DNA from: Methylomarinum sp965277025
GTDB lineage: Bacteria > Pseudomonadota > Gammaproteobacteria > Methylococcales > Methylomonadaceae
NCBI GenBank assembly: GCA_965277025.1
Contig: OZ255706.1
Location: forward strand, 3,782,001-3,846,000
Direction: 5' to 3'
DNA: 64,000 nucleotides
The notes below the pieces were generated by a model. It saw only the letters and a list, made by a program, of their open reading frames with translations, searched no databases and was not told the origin of the DNA. The position numbers and the translations under genes were made by a program. Below, piece after piece: positions 8,431 through 18,917 of this stretch. Position 1 is the stretch's first letter. Every line of letters starts with the position of its first letter.

Positions 8431-9444
8431 ATGGACATTATAAACAGCATCAAGCGTCAATTACGATCCGTTATTGAATGGAAAGACCCAGACCCGAACC
8501 TGATATTCAGTCAATGGAGCAAAAATGGCGATGAAATCAAAAACGCCTCCAAACTGATCGTCGGCCCTGGCCAGGCTGGCCAGGGCTGTATTTTTGTCTA
8601 TGAAGGCCAGGTCAAAGCCGTCATTGAAGAAGAATGCCTGCTCGATCTTGAAACGGCGAATATCCCGTTCTGGACCACCATCAAAAAATTCATACAATTT
8701 TTTGATGGTGAACACAACGTCGGTATTTATTTTTATCGCACCACCAAGTTCCTCGACCAGAAATGGGGAACGACCTCGCCAATAAAATATGAAGATCCCA
8801 AATATCAGTTTCCGGTGGGATTGAAAGCTTATGGCAATTACAGCTATCGCATCTATGACGCCAAAGATTTTTTCGTCAATGTCGTCGGTGGACAATCCGT
8901 TTTTTATGCCGATGATTTCCGCCGCACCATGTCGGCCAGAATCATTCACACCATTTCCGATTACCTGGCGTAAAGCCAATACAGTTACGCCGAAATTGAC
9001 AGCAAACGGGAAGAAATCGCCCAAGGCATTTCCATCAAACTGTCCATCACCTTCCGTAAACTCGGTTTCGACATTACCGACTTCCGCATTGAAGGCGCTG
9101 ATTTTGATGATGAAACCCAAAAACGCATAGGCCGCATCGCTGACCTGATTGCCGAATCCCATGCCGCCAAGGCAGCCGGCCTGGACTACACTCGGCTGCA
9201 ACAACTGGAGGCCATGCGTGAAGCAGCCCGTAATGAAGGCGGAGGGGCAGGACTGGGCATGGGGGCCGGAATCGGCCTGGGTCAAAGCATGGCGCAATCG
9301 CTTAACGAACAAGCAACGGGCAAACCGGTAAATAACGAAGATCCAATGGCAAAATTAACGCAATTGAAAAAGATGTTCGATGCCGAGCTGATCACTGAAG
9401 CTGAATACCAGGCTAAAAAACTGGATATTCTGGAACGATTTTAA
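8431..9444 (+). pseudogene. SPFH/Band 7 virion-core-like protein, interrupted by one stop codon
   Basis: One reading frame encodes a 337-residue SPFH/Band_7-type protein but holds a single TAA at 8971-8973 (codon 181). Translation on both sides is family-like: FSQWSKNGDEIKNASKLIVGPGQAG and VGGQSVFYADDFRR before it, SYAEIDSKREEIAQG and FDITDFRIEGADFDDET after it. A glycine-rich linker and a C-terminal short-domain helix (KLTQLKKMFDAELITEAEYQAKK) complete it. No other stop or frameshift is present. The gene has a CGGAG ribosome site and is followed after 2 bp by a zinc-ribbon gene, a usual partner. Either a recent nonsense mutation, a sequencing error or readthrough. Confidence 0.88.
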
Positions 9445-9446
9445 TC

Positions 9447-10103
9447 ATGCGACGCTGCCGCGCCTGTTCGGCGCCTTTACAAGCCAACAGCAACATCTAC
9501 CGTTATTGTAATGTCAGAAATGATATCGACTTACACGGAAAAATGGATTTTGTCGTACATGCAAAAGATACAGACAGAATTTGTCCTGACTGTGATATCG
9601 CTTTACAAACCATAGATCTGTATAACGATGGCTCACTTTTGATTGAACGCTGCGCGCAATGCTACGGCTTGTTTTTCGACCCTGGGGAAATCGAAACCAT
9701 GCTGGAAAACAGCGTTTCGGGGGTGGACATCAATCGCAAGTTATTAATCAACATAAACAGGGAACGATCCCAATACCGTAAAAAAGTCCGTTATATTAAA
9801 TGCCCGGTATGCCGCCAGTTTATGCGTAGAGTCAATTTTGCTCACCGTAGCGGTGTCGTCATCGACCAATGCAAAGCGCATGGCGTCTGGCTGGACAATG
9901 GTGAAATCACTCACTTGATGGAATGGAAAAAAGCCGGCGGCCAGATGTTGCATGAAAAAAAACAGGCCCGCAGCCAAAAAGAAACTTCATCGCACCGACA
10001 AAATGTCCCCAAACGCTATGATTTACCCGGTAGTTTCCAGCCACCTGAACAGAATGACTTGTTGGAAACCATCGGCACATTAATTTTCCGGATATTTAGC
10101 TGA
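9447..10103 (+). CDS. Double TFIIB-type zinc-ribbon protein
   Basis: 218 residues. An N-terminal CRAC...YC motif (only partly a ribbon) is followed by two zf-TFIIB units: CPDCD with ERCAQCYGLFFDPGEIE (residues about 48-85), and CPVC with IDQCKAHGVWLDNGEI (about 115-155; its second Cys pair is reduced to a Cys-His). The tail is basic and Gln/Ser-rich. It starts 2 bp after the Band 7 frame, so the two were probably cotranscribed. Biochemical role unknown. Confidence 0.85.
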   Translation: MRRCRACSAPLQANSNIYRYCNVRNDIDLHGKMDFVVHAKDTDRICPDCDIALQTIDLYNDGSLLIERCAQCYGLFFDPGEIETMLENSVSGVDINRKLLININRERSQYRKKVRYIKCPVCRQFMRRVNFAHRSGVVIDQCKAHGVWLDNGEITHLMEWKKAGGQMLHEKKQARSQKETSSHRQNVPKRYDLPGSFQPPEQNDLLETIGTLIFRIFS

Positions 10104-10106
10104 ATA

Positions 10107-10295
10107 TTACTCGCGGCGCTGTTTACGTTCAGCGATATTTTTCAAATATTGGTTTCTGGTTTCTTCATCGACAGTCAACCAGCTGGTGATTTCATCCAGA
10201 CTGCGGTGGCAACCCAAACAGATATCCTCAGTGTCCAGACAGCAGTTGCCCACGCAGGGCGTCTCTACGCTCGGTATTTTAAATTCTTCCGCCAT
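10107..10295 (-). CDS. DUF1289 family Cys-rich protein
   Basis: 62 residues with the family pattern PCVGNCCLDTEDICLGCHRSLDEITSW, whose four cysteines could bind metal or an Fe-S cluster. Function unknown. It is convergent with the zinc-ribbon gene, with a 3-bp gap. Confidence 0.87.
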   Translation of the reverse strand: MAEEFKIPSVETPCVGNCCLDTEDICLGCHRSLDEITSWLTVDEETRNQYLKNIAERKQRRE

Positions 10296-10439
10296 TTTTT
10301 TATTATTTATATTGTTCTATGGTTAAATAATTCGCCTGATTATACGCTAACATCCAAACCCATGACAATCCCCTTCACCATGGCGATCAGGGCCACGTCA
10401 TCTAATCCGATAACCCACTGACAAACATGCACTATTGGA

Positions 10440-11944
10440 TAATTGCTGGACGTTCACCTCAGATCATGCTTGAATTCAATCACCATGATCGAAGTGGATT
10501 TACCATGATCCCTGCCGCTGTCCGACGTCATCGTGCGGCCGATACAGCGCCATGAGCGGGCGCGCCACTGGCTGCGCCACCCGATCCCTCACCCCGATTG
10601 GAGCACCCCGATGCAGAAGATCGATCTGAGCGACCTGGAGATGGCCCAATTGCGCGAACAGCTGGGCCACTTACCCGAACCCCGCGGTGGACGCCGTCAG
10701 CTGCACCCCTGCCGACGGTGCTGACCATCGCCCTGGCGGCCACCCTGGCCGGCGCCCGGGGCTATCTGGCCATCAGTGAGTACGCCGCCCGCCTGACCCG
10801 GACGCAGCTCAAGCGCCTGCGGGCCTGTTTCGATCGCAGACAGCAACGCTTCGTGGCCCCCTCCGAGCCCACCTTCCGCCGCGTGCTCCAGCAGGTGGAT
10901 CCGGTGGCGCTGGAGCAGGCCTTTTCCGCCTGGGTCCAGGCCAGCGCACCGGCCGACGAACCCCTGGCCATCGACGGCAAGACCCTCAAGGGCGCTCGCC
11001 GGGGCGATGGCCGCCAGACGCACCTGCTCGCCGCCCTGTTCCCTCGGCAGGGCACCGTCCTGGCACAGCGCGCGGTCGAGACCAAGAGTAATGAGATCCC
11101 GGCCCTGCGGGAGCTGCTCGATCCCCTCTCCATCGAGGGGCGTGTGGTCACCGCCGATGCGCTCCACACCCAACGCGAGACCGCCCGCTTCCTGGTCGAG
11201 GAAAAGGGCGCGCACTACCTGTTCACGGTCAAGGACAACCAGAAAACCCTGGCCAACGATCTCAAGGCTTTCGACCGGGAATCCATTCCCCCCTGAGCAC
11301 ACCACGGTGGACAAGGGACACGGTCGGATCGAGCAGCGCACCCTTCGCACCACCGTTGCGCTCAATGCCTATCTCGATTTCCCCCATGTGGGCCAGGTCT
11401 GCCGGATCGAACGCCAGGTTACCGTGTCCAAGACCGGCAGGACACGCACAGAACAGATCTTCTGCATCACTGATCTCACCCCGGAACAGGCCGACCCCGG
11501 GCAACTGCTGGCCCTCAACCGGGGGCACTGGAGTATCGAGAACCGCCTCCATTGGGTCCGCGATGTCACGTTCGATGAGGACCGCTGCCAGGTTCGAAAG
11601 GGCCATGGCCCCCCAGGTGCTCGCCTGCCTGCGAAACGCCGTCATCGGCCTGCTGCGTCGCCTGATCCGTCAGCCGCGGCAATCCATCGCCAGCATGATC
11701 CGCCATTTTGCGGCCCATCCTGCGCAGGCGCTCGCTGTCTTCCTGCGCTGACACGGCCGGCCCAGGTCGTCATCGGGGCCGACGGTGATCGGCCAGGCCC
11801 CGGTATGGCCAATGACCATGGCGAACTGCCATTCGGCGGCTTTTTGCAGCCCAATCGACCGAATATCCCGCTTCAAGCCGGGAAACCTCACTACGCCAAG
11901 GCCCTGGATCAGGCTGGTTAAGGTGTGGCCGGGGGAGAGGCGAT
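10440..11944 (+). mobile_element. GC-rich decayed ISAs1-type element
   Basis: The base composition is markedly GC-richer than both flanks from about 10500 to 11940, and the only coding content is a broken ISAs1 transposase. I could not find convincing terminal repeats or a target duplication, so the ends are approximate. The right border falls at the csiV stop codon. The AT-richer stretch 10296-10500 holds no gene that I can see. Confidence 0.65.
10611..11751 (+). pseudogene. ISAs1-family transposase, three frame breaks
   Basis: Homology runs through three reading frames: MQKIDLSDLEMAQLREQL from 10611, then VLTIALAATLAGARGYLAISEYAARL from about 10700, EHTTVDKGHGRIEQRTLRTT from about 11290, and VLACLRNAVIGLLRR from about 11610. 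Family motifs are intact (LAIDGKTLKGARR, VVTADALHTQ, HWSIENRLHWVRDVTFDEDRC), but the shifts near 10690, 11285 and 11607 make it non-functional. Its GC content differs from the second ISAs1 copy at 39341-40552, which points to an independent and older arrival. Confidence 0.88.
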
Positions 11945-12472
11945 TTAGATGACGTCGTCCTGCCATGGCGATACTCTGATAATCAATCCAAATTTTGGAT
12001 GATCCAGATAATGAATTTCATTCAGTTTAAACCGCCTTTTTTCCTTAATTCTATAGATCACATCATCCGGTCGGTATTCAACATCGGCAATCATATGCAA
12101 CAGATTCCCCCGTTGTATGCGAAAAAAACCGTCGATATTGCCCCCCGCCTGAATTCTGACTGCGGTTCCCATCCGGTTGGCACCAACGCTTTGAACCCAG
12201 GCGGCATGCCAGATCGGCCGATAGCGAGGGCTGGCCTGCAAGCGGCTCCAAATGCCTGTCAAACTTTTACCAGCGGATGAATACGCCGACAAATCCTGTA
12301 GCGACCCAGGCCATTGAATTTTGCTTTGATACTGATCAAACACTTCATTCGTATCGCCATGCTGGGAAAATACAATTATTTCGATTTTGTAGGCTCTGCC
12401 CGCAAACGCCACATTGACGACAAACAGATACACGATTACGCCAATAATCCCTTTTATGAGCTGCCTTTTCAT
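11945..12472 (-). CDS. csiV: CsiV-family envelope protein, 3' end next to IS remnant
   Basis: 175 residues with an N-terminal signal/anchor (IIGVIVYLFVVNVAFAG). Typical CsiV features are YKIEIIVFSQ near the start and the closing block RRFKLNEIHYLDHPKFGLIIRV. The family is periplasmic and peptidoglycan-associated in other Gammaproteobacteria. The ATG overlaps the mfd stop (ATGA), a common gene order. The last residues (SPWQDDVI) lie against the GC-rich IS remnant, so the native C-terminus may have been changed slightly. Confidence 0.78.
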   Translation of the reverse strand: MKRQLIKGIIGVIVYLFVVNVAFAGRAYKIEIIVFSQHGDTNEVFDQYQSKIQWPGSLQDLSAYSSAGKSLTGIWSRLQASPRYRPIWHAAWVQSVGANRMGTAVRIQAGGNIDGFFRIQRGNLLHMIADVEYRPDDVIYRIKEKRRFKLNEIHYLDHPKFGLIIRVSPWQDDVI

Positions 12473-15400
12473 CCACTTGTCTCCACCGCCAACCGGTTCA
12501 ATAAATTTTCCAGAAATTCCAAACGTTCTTCAACTGTTTCCAACGACTTCACAAAACGCAGTTTATCCGCGCCATCAAATTTATAAACCTGATTTTGCGT
12601 TTGAATCAATTCAATCAATTGATCCGTTTTAATATTGGGGCTGGAGCCAAAAATAATTCGCCCGCCCGCCACATGGGCCTCCACTTTCTTGATACCCATT
12701 CGTTCCGCGCGTTGTTTTAACGCAGTGACGCTGAACAAAGTCTTAACCGCTTCGGGCAACAAACCGAAACGATCGATCATTTCCAACTGCAAGGCGCGTA
12801 ATTCATCACTGTTTTCACAACTAGCGATGCGTTTGTATAACACCAGCCGGGCGTGAATATCGGGCAGATAGTCTTCGGGAATCAAAGCCGGAGCCTGTAA
12901 ATCGACTTCCGGGCCGGTTTCCAGTGGCGCATCCAGTTCCGGCTGTTTGCCTGACTTCAATGCATTGATAGCCAGTTCCAGCAATTCGGTGTAAAGCGTG
13001 AAACCAATTTCCTGTATCTGACCACTCTGGTCTTCACCTAGCAGTTCGCCCGCACCACGAATTTCCATATCATGCGATGACAACATGAAACCCGCGCCCA
13101 GTTCACCGGAGGCTTCCACAGCTTCCAGCCGTTTGACAGCATCTTTGCTCATCAAGGATGCGGGTGGCGTGATCATATAGGCATACGCCCTGTGATGCGA
13201 ACGTCCGACCCGGCCACGCAGCTGATGCAGCTGCGCCAGCCCCAGTTTGTCGGCGCGATTGATGATAATGGTGTTGGCGCTGGGAATATCGATGCCGCTT
13301 TCGATGATGGTGGTGCTGACCAGAATATTGAACCGCTGATGGTAAAAATCCAGCATGATCTGCTCCAGTTCCCGCTCCGGCATCTGGCCATGGGCGATCT
13401 GGATACGCGCTTCCGGAACCAGTTTTTCCAGTTCTCGCGCCATTTTATCCATAGTTTTGACATCGTTATGCAAAAAGAAAACCTGACCACCGCGTTTAAT
13501 CTCGCGCTGGCAGGCTTCCTGTATCTGGGCATCCACCCATTCGGTGATGAAGGTTTTGATCACATGCCGGTTGGGGGGCGGTGTGGCGATGATGGAAATA
13601 TCCCGCAACCCGGACATCGCCATATTTAAAGTCCGGGGAATCGGCGTCGCCGTCAAGGTCAATAAATCCAGTTCATAGCGCAGCTTTTTGAAATACTCTT
13701 TTTGCCTGACGCCAAAGCGATGTTCTTCATCGATAATCACCAACCCTAAGGCATTGTATTGAATCTCTTTCGATAACAATTTGTGCGTGCCAATGACAAT
13801 ATCGACCTGCCCCCTGGCCAAATCTTCGGCTATCTGTTTTTGTTGCTTGGCTGTATTAAATCGAGACATCACTTCAATCCTGACCGGCCAGTCGGCGAAG
13901 CGGTCTCGAAAATTCTGGAAATGCTGTTGCGCCAGCAAGGTTGTCGGCACCAGCACAGCGACTTGCTTGCCGGCCTGCACGGCGACAAAAGCCGCCCGCA
14001 TCGCCACTTCGGTTTTACCGAAACCGACATCGCCGCAAACGACGCGATCCATTGGATTAGGCGAACGCATATCGGCCAGGATGGCGTCAATCGCCGTTTG
14101 TTGATCTGGCGTTTCTTCAAAGGGAAAACTTTCGGCGAATGCCTGATATTCCGCCTCATCGACGTCAAGCGACTGACCTTCCCGGGCGGCACGTTTGGCA
14201 TGAATATCCAGCAATTCCGCCGCCACATCACGCGCTTTTTCCATCGCCTTTTTCTTGGCCTTGCTCCATTGATCGGTTCCCAAGCGATGCAAAGGCGCAT
14301 TCTCGGCACTGACGCCGCTGTAACGACCAATCAAATGCAAGGAAGAAACCGGCACATAAAGCTTGTCGTCATTGGCGTATTTCAACATCAGAAACTCGGC
14401 CTCGATATCACCCACTTTCAGTGTCTGCAACCCCATGTAACGGCCTACACCATACTCCTGATGCACCACGGGCGAACCGACCGTCAATTCATTGAGATTA
14501 TTGAAAACATTTTCCAGCTCTTTGGCAGCCGACCGCCTTCGCCTGCGTCGCTGTTGCGCTTTAGCGCCGCTTAACTGGGTTTCGGTGATGATGGCGATGC
14601 CGGCCTGCTCCAGCAACAAACCATGATCCATTGGTGCAACCAAAACGGATAATTGCTGTTCGCCAATCAGAAAACCCCGCCAATCTTCAACGGGTTTAAG
14701 CAATATCTTGTATTGCTTCAGTTTATCGACCAATGTTTCCCTGTGTCCCGCTGTTTCTGCCACAAACAGAACTTTGCCAGAAAACTGCTCAATAAATTGG
14801 CGTAATTTTTTTGCCGGTTCCTGCTGCCTGCTATCGATGGCCAGATCGGGCAAAACCCGGCAATTAAAACTGTCCTCAGTGTCGATTTTATCGCCTAAAA
14901 TTACGCGATTGAAACAATCGCTCAGCTCTTTGAACTGCTCTGGGGTCAAAAACAAATCAACAGGTGGCAATAGCGGCCGATGCTGATCATATTTGCGCTG
15001 CTGGTAACGTTCTTCTGCCTCTCGCCAAAACTGCCCGGTCGCCTCGGAACAGGTTTCCGGTAACGCCAAAATGACGTTATCCGGCAAATAATCGAACAGA
15101 CTGTCGGTTTTATCGACAAACAACGGCAGGTAATATTCAATCCCGCCCGGCGCTACCGCTTTACTGACATCCAGGTAAATGGGGTTACGCTCCGAGGTTT
15201 CGGGAAAGGCTTCGCGAAACGAACGCCGGAACCGTTTTATCGCCTCATCGGTAAAAGGAAATTCGAAGGCGGGAAATAATTCAACCTGCTCTATTTTCTC
15301 GATGGTGCGTTGCGTTTCAGGATCAAAACTACGAATGGTTTCGATCTCTTCATCCCATAAATCCAGTCGATAAGGCTGTTTGCTGCCCATTGGAAAAATA

Positions 15401-15921
15401 TCGACCACCGAACCCCGAATGGCAAACTCGCCATGTTGATAGACTTGCGAAACGCGCTGATAACCGACCGCTTCCAGTTTGGCCCGGTTTAATTCCAGAT
15501 CGAAATTTCCACCCACTGACAACACAAAGCTATTTGCCAGAACATGTTCCCTGGGCGCCAAACGATGCATCAACGTAGCCGCCGACACGACTATAGCGCC
15601 CTTTTTGGTCTCCGGCAGCAAGGCCAGCGTTCTCAACCGTTCTGATACAATTTCAGGTAAGGGCGAAAAAACATCATAAGGCAGGGCTTCCCAATCGGGA
15701 AAATGCAGAATGGGCCATTCTTTTCCCAAAAAAAACGCCAGTTCATGCTCCAGCCGCATAGCCGTTTGCGAATCGGGCGTGACAATCACAAACAAACGCT
15801 GACTTTGCACGATTGCTTCGGCCAATGCCAGTGCATCACCGCAGCCTTTCAGCCCATGCCAAAAAACTACTTTGTCATTCTGTTGCGGTAATTGGGGTTG
15901 CAGTAATGAAATATCAGACAT
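12469..15921 (-). CDS. mfd: Transcription-repair coupling factor
   Basis: 1150 residues, full length. Displaces stalled RNA polymerase and recruits UvrA to transcribed-strand lesions. Domain order: UvrB-homology region (HFPDWEALPYDVFSP, REHVLANSFVLSVG), RNA-polymerase-interacting CarD-like domain (GSPVVHQEYGVGRYMGL, about residue 490), superfamily 2 helicase with Walker A CGDVGFGKTEVAMRAA, DEEH box IIDEEHRFGV, TATPIPRTLNMAMSGLRD and QLRGRVGRS, then the C-terminal TRCF domain. It is coupled to csiV downstream. Confidence 0.97.
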   Translation of the reverse strand: MSDISLLQPQLPQQNDKVVFWHGLKGCGDALALAEAIVQSQRLFVIVTPDSQTAMRLEHELAFFLGKEWPILHFPDWEALPYDVFSPLPEIVSERLRTLALLPETKKGAIVVSAATLMHRLAPREHVLANSFVLSVGGNFDLELNRAKLEAVGYQRVSQVYQHGEFAIRGSVVDIFPMGSKQPYRLDLWDEEIETIRSFDPETQRTIEKIEQVELFPAFEFPFTDEAIKRFRRSFREAFPETSERNPIYLDVSKAVAPGGIEYYLPLFVDKTDSLFDYLPDNVILALPETCSEATGQFWREAEERYQQRKYDQHRPLLPPVDLFLTPEQFKELSDCFNRVILGDKIDTEDSFNCRVLPDLAIDSRQQEPAKKLRQFIEQFSGKVLFVAETAGHRETLVDKLKQYKILLKPVEDWRGFLIGEQQLSVLVAPMDHGLLLEQAGIAIITETQLSGAKAQQRRRRRRSAAKELENVFNNLNELTVGSPVVHQEYGVGRYMGLQTLKVGDIEAEFLMLKYANDDKLYVPVSSLHLIGRYSGVSAENAPLHRLGTDQWSKAKKKAMEKARDVAAELLDIHAKRAAREGQSLDVDEAEYQAFAESFPFEETPDQQTAIDAILADMRSPNPMDRVVCGDVGFGKTEVAMRAAFVAVQAGKQVAVLVPTTLLAQQHFQNFRDRFADWPVRIEVMSRFNTAKQQKQIAEDLARGQVDIVIGTHKLLSKEIQYNALGLVIIDEEHRFGVRQKEYFKKLRYELDLLTLTATPIPRTLNMAMSGLRDISIIATPPPNRHVIKTFITEWVDAQIQEACQREIKRGGQVFFLHNDVKTMDKMARELEKLVPEARIQIAHGQMPERELEQIMLDFYHQRFNILVSTTIIESGIDIPSANTIIINRADKLGLAQLHQLRGRVGRSHHRAYAYMITPPASLMSKDAVKRLEAVEASGELGAGFMLSSHDMEIRGAGELLGEDQSGQIQEIGFTLYTELLELAINALKSGKQPELDAPLETGPEVDLQAPALIPEDYLPDIHARLVLYKRIASCENSDELRALQLEMIDRFGLLPEAVKTLFSVTALKQRAERMGIKKVEAHVAGGRIIFGSSPNIKTDQLIELIQTQNQVYKFDGADKLRFVKSLETVEERLEFLENLLNRLAVETSG

Positions 15922-16015
15922 GAAACGAAAAATAGAAAAAAGCGCTATTATAGCGCGTTAGTTTTATGGTGCCCTACGGAGAAACGTTGAACCAATCAGC
16001 GCAATACGTTCTGCA

Positions 16016-16606
16016 TCAGCGATGTCGAGAGCTTGTGTTGCGAAAGGTAAGGTTGATACGTGCTTTTTTGACCTGCCTGGTTTTGGGCAATTCATGTTTC
16101 CAGTGATGCTGAATGGCGCCCGCCATCAGTAATAAATCGCCATTTTTCAGTTCGACATCCAGTTTATCGGCTCTTTGGGTATGTCGAAAGCGCAACAAGC
16201 GGGTTTCGCCAAAACTGAGTGAAGCAATCACAGGATTTTTTCCCAGTTCCTTTTCATTATCGGCATGACAACCCATCGAATCCCGACCGTTTCTGTATAA
16301 ATTGGCCATCATGCTGTTAAATGAGTGCTGGCAGTGTTTTTCCACATCGGTTTTCAGTCTGGATAACAGCGGCAACCAGGGTAAAGGCTCATGACCGACA
16401 CCGGAATAGCGGTAGTTGGCGCCCGGGTCTCCATACCAGGCCATCAATCGAGGCACATCGAGCCTGCGGCCATAAATAAACAAACGCTCTTGCCGCCAAT
16501 CAATATCCTTTAAAAGTTGCTGAAACAAATGGTTGGCCTGATCGGCCTCATAAAACGACCGATACAGGTACAGCTCGCCAGCAAACGGCAACAGGTTTTC
16601 ACTCAT
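16016..16606 (-). CDS. AlkB-like 2OG-Fe(II) oxygenase
   Basis: 196-residue non-haem iron dioxygenase, predicted to repair alkylated nucleic-acid bases by oxidative dealkylation. The iron triad is visible as HADNE (H-x-D) and the distal His in HHWKHELP. The 2-oxoglutarate-binding arginines lie in KARINLTFR. LSFGETRLLRFRH and YSGVGHEPLPWLP are typical of the ALKBH2/3-like bacterial group. Length and motifs are complete. Confidence 0.92.
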   Translation of the reverse strand: MSENLLPFAGELYLYRSFYEADQANHLFQQLLKDIDWRQERLFIYGRRLDVPRLMAWYGDPGANYRYSGVGHEPLPWLPLLSRLKTDVEKHCQHSFNSMMANLYRNGRDSMGCHADNEKELGKNPVIASLSFGETRLLRFRHTQRADKLDVELKNGDLLLMAGAIQHHWKHELPKTRQVKKARINLTFRNTSSRHR

Positions 16607-16622
16607 GATTTACAGACTGACA

Positions 16623-18758
16623 TCAAAAGTGAATTTTCATTTCCAGATAAAAGTTACGCCGGGTGATAGGCAAATAATTCTGATAAGCCTGTATGGCCGG
16701 ATCGCGACCTTTGCTATCGAGCAGATTCCTGACGGAGCCTGTCAGATCGATAAAACCAAACAGTTTTTTGCTGTTTATGGTCAGATCCACGGTCGCATAA
16801 TCGGTTAAATCCGGCCTTGTCCCCTGATCTCGCAAAAACCTGTGACCGACCCAATTCAACTGGGTTTGAATCTGCCAATCAGGTAAGAATCGCCAGGAAA
16901 GCGCGGAATAAAGCTTGTGTTCCGGTTGCCAGTTGACTCGGGTTTTGGTCGCCAGGTCCCGTGTCTGCTGCCAGGCGTAATTTCCTTTAAAACGCCACTT
17001 GGGCAAAAAACGCCAGTCCCATTCAAACTCTGCGCCATAAGCGTCCACTCCCGGCTGATTCAAGACATTGGCCAATGACCCGCTTTCTATCGAGCTGATT
17101 GAATCGCGAATTTCATAATAATAGAAATTCATGGCCGTGCGTAACGCATCGACCGGCCGGTAATCGACCACCCATTCGACGGTTTCTATCTCATCAGGCT
17201 TAAGATCGGGATTACCGACAAAAATCTGGCTGTTTTTCTGAAATTGTTCCAGAAAGCTCGGCGCGCGAAAAGCCTGCCCATAGAGCAACTTGGTGGTCAA
17301 TTCTGGCGTGACATCCCAGATCAACGCCGCACGAGGGTTGAATGTACTGCCAAAGTCTGAATATTCATCATAACGAATCCCCGCGGTCAATTGCCAATCA
17401 TCCGCCATTTGCCATTCATCTTGCAATACAAACGACCAGATATAGCGGTGATGGTCGCCCAAAAATGCATTATCGGTACCGGTCAAATCCACCAATGCGC
17501 CACCGGGTGATGACACGCCTGCGCCATAATTTCTTTTTTCCCTGGAAATAATCTCTTCATAGCGATAGGCGGCCGAAAACTGCCATTGATGATTGTCCCA
17601 TCCTTGATAAATTGTGGTAAATTGGGCGCTGGAGACTCGGTTTTTCAGCCCCAGCGCTGTCTGCATACCATTCGGAAAAAACTTAACCTGTACAATGTTG
17701 GCGGGAATCAAAGTCAAATTATTTTGAGCGTCCAACGGTACGCGAGAGCCAGGCGGTAAATTAAAAAACAGGCCATTAACCTCGGTATCGAGATAAGTAA
17801 GCTTCGCTTTTAATTCCCAATCCTGAATCAAGTCTTCACTGGAAAATCGCACATCGGACAAATAGCTCTCGCCATTGATGCTTCCCCGGTTATCCAGCGC
17901 ACCGCCGGCTCCAGCTCTCAAGCCTTGATCGACATTGGCATAAGCCCAGAAATTAAATTCCACATATTTGCGTTGCGCCGTCAGATGCGCATTCCAGCGT
18001 TCAACCTGGGTTTGCATTGGCCCAGGCGCCAAAGAAGCTGATGTGCCAAACTTTTGGTCCAACTGCGACTGCAAGTCGGACTCGACTATCCGGTCATCAT
18101 CGGCATTGTTATGAGCGTATTGTAAAGACGCCGCGATATCCCAGCCCAGAATCTGGCCGCTTTGCTGCCCTCAAATGCTTTGCGTGTCATCATCCCCGCC
18201 GCGAATACCGACTACCGTTCCATCGATATCTCTGGCTTTTTTGGTAATGATATTGACCACACCAGCGAAGGCGTCAGCCCCATATAACGCCGACCCCGGT
18301 CCCCTGATGACTTCGATGCGTGCAATGGCCTCAAGTGGAATTTCCATGCCCGTCATCATGCTGCCTTTATAGGGAACATTGATGCGCGTGCCATTCATCA
18401 AGAACAATACCCGGGAACCGGTTGAATTATTGATGCCGCGCAGGCTGTAGATGTAATCATTGGTGACTGGCTGAATGGAAGCTGTCATTCCGGGTACGGT
18501 CTGCAACACTTCGTATAAATCGGTCGCGCCCATGCTATCGATTTCTTCTGCGGTAATCATCGTGGTGACAGCTGCAGAATGAATCAATTTCTTCGCCGTA
18601 CCGCTGGCGATAGTGACAGGAATGGCGGCCAGCTCCGCTGGAGACAAGGCGAACAGATCTTCGGCCATATCCGTATCGGCGCATAGCGGCGAGCTGACGC
18701 CAAGCGACAGGATAATGTTTTTCAGCAAGCTTTTTATGAGTCGTTTATGACAAATCAT
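16623..18758 (-). pseudogene. TonB-dependent outer-membrane receptor with one in-frame stop
   Basis: A single 711-codon frame encodes a signal sequence (LLKNIILSLGVSSPLCAD), a plug domain (SMGATDLYEVLQTVPGM, IEVIRGPGSALYGADAFAGVVNI) and a beta-barrel ending in the outer-membrane signature FYLEMKIHF. A TGA at 18171-18173, after GGDDDTQSI, interrupts it just after the plug; the flanks are in the same frame and family-like (GQQSGQILGWDIAASLQYAHN). A TTG at 18074 could only restart a barrel without plug or signal. The ATG follows directly on the stop codon of the GGDEF-EAL gene, so the receptor was the third gene of that operon. Confidence 0.88.
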
Positions 18759-18833
18759 TTACAGTTCATCCAAAGGAACATGTTTGGCAATGCCATATCC
18801 TTGCACATAATCAACACCTAGCTCTCTAAGTTT
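18759..18833 (-). pseudogene. C-terminal 24 codons and stop of the split GGDEF-EAL gene
   Basis: The minus strand reads K-L-R-E-L-G-V-D-Y-V-Q-G-Y-G-I-A-K-H-V-P-L-D-E-L-stop, the conserved end of an EAL domain (GVDYVQGYGIAKP-type). It lies on the far side of the IS110 from the segment ending ENDEILA at 20399. Joining the two at the IS110 restores ENDEILA-KLRELGVDY in frame. It abuts the receptor start codon at 18758. Confidence 0.92.
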
Positions 18834-18917
18834 AACATGAAATGATCCATATCGAATGCGCAAGGAGTTCTCTGCCGTGAAAAGGCTGCTTATCCATATT
18901 CAATGAAGTAAGCTGGC

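Noticed and set aside
8971..8973. Stop-codon reassignment or selenocysteine to explain in-frame stops
   Set aside because: The stops are of two types, TAA and TGA are used as normal terminators in neighbouring genes, and no SECIS-like element or consistent context is seen.
8461..9312. A 283-codon open frame on the minus strand
   Set aside because: It lies antisense to the Band 7 gene, whose plus-strand frame has clear family sequence; the antisense translation is low-complexity and unlike any protein.
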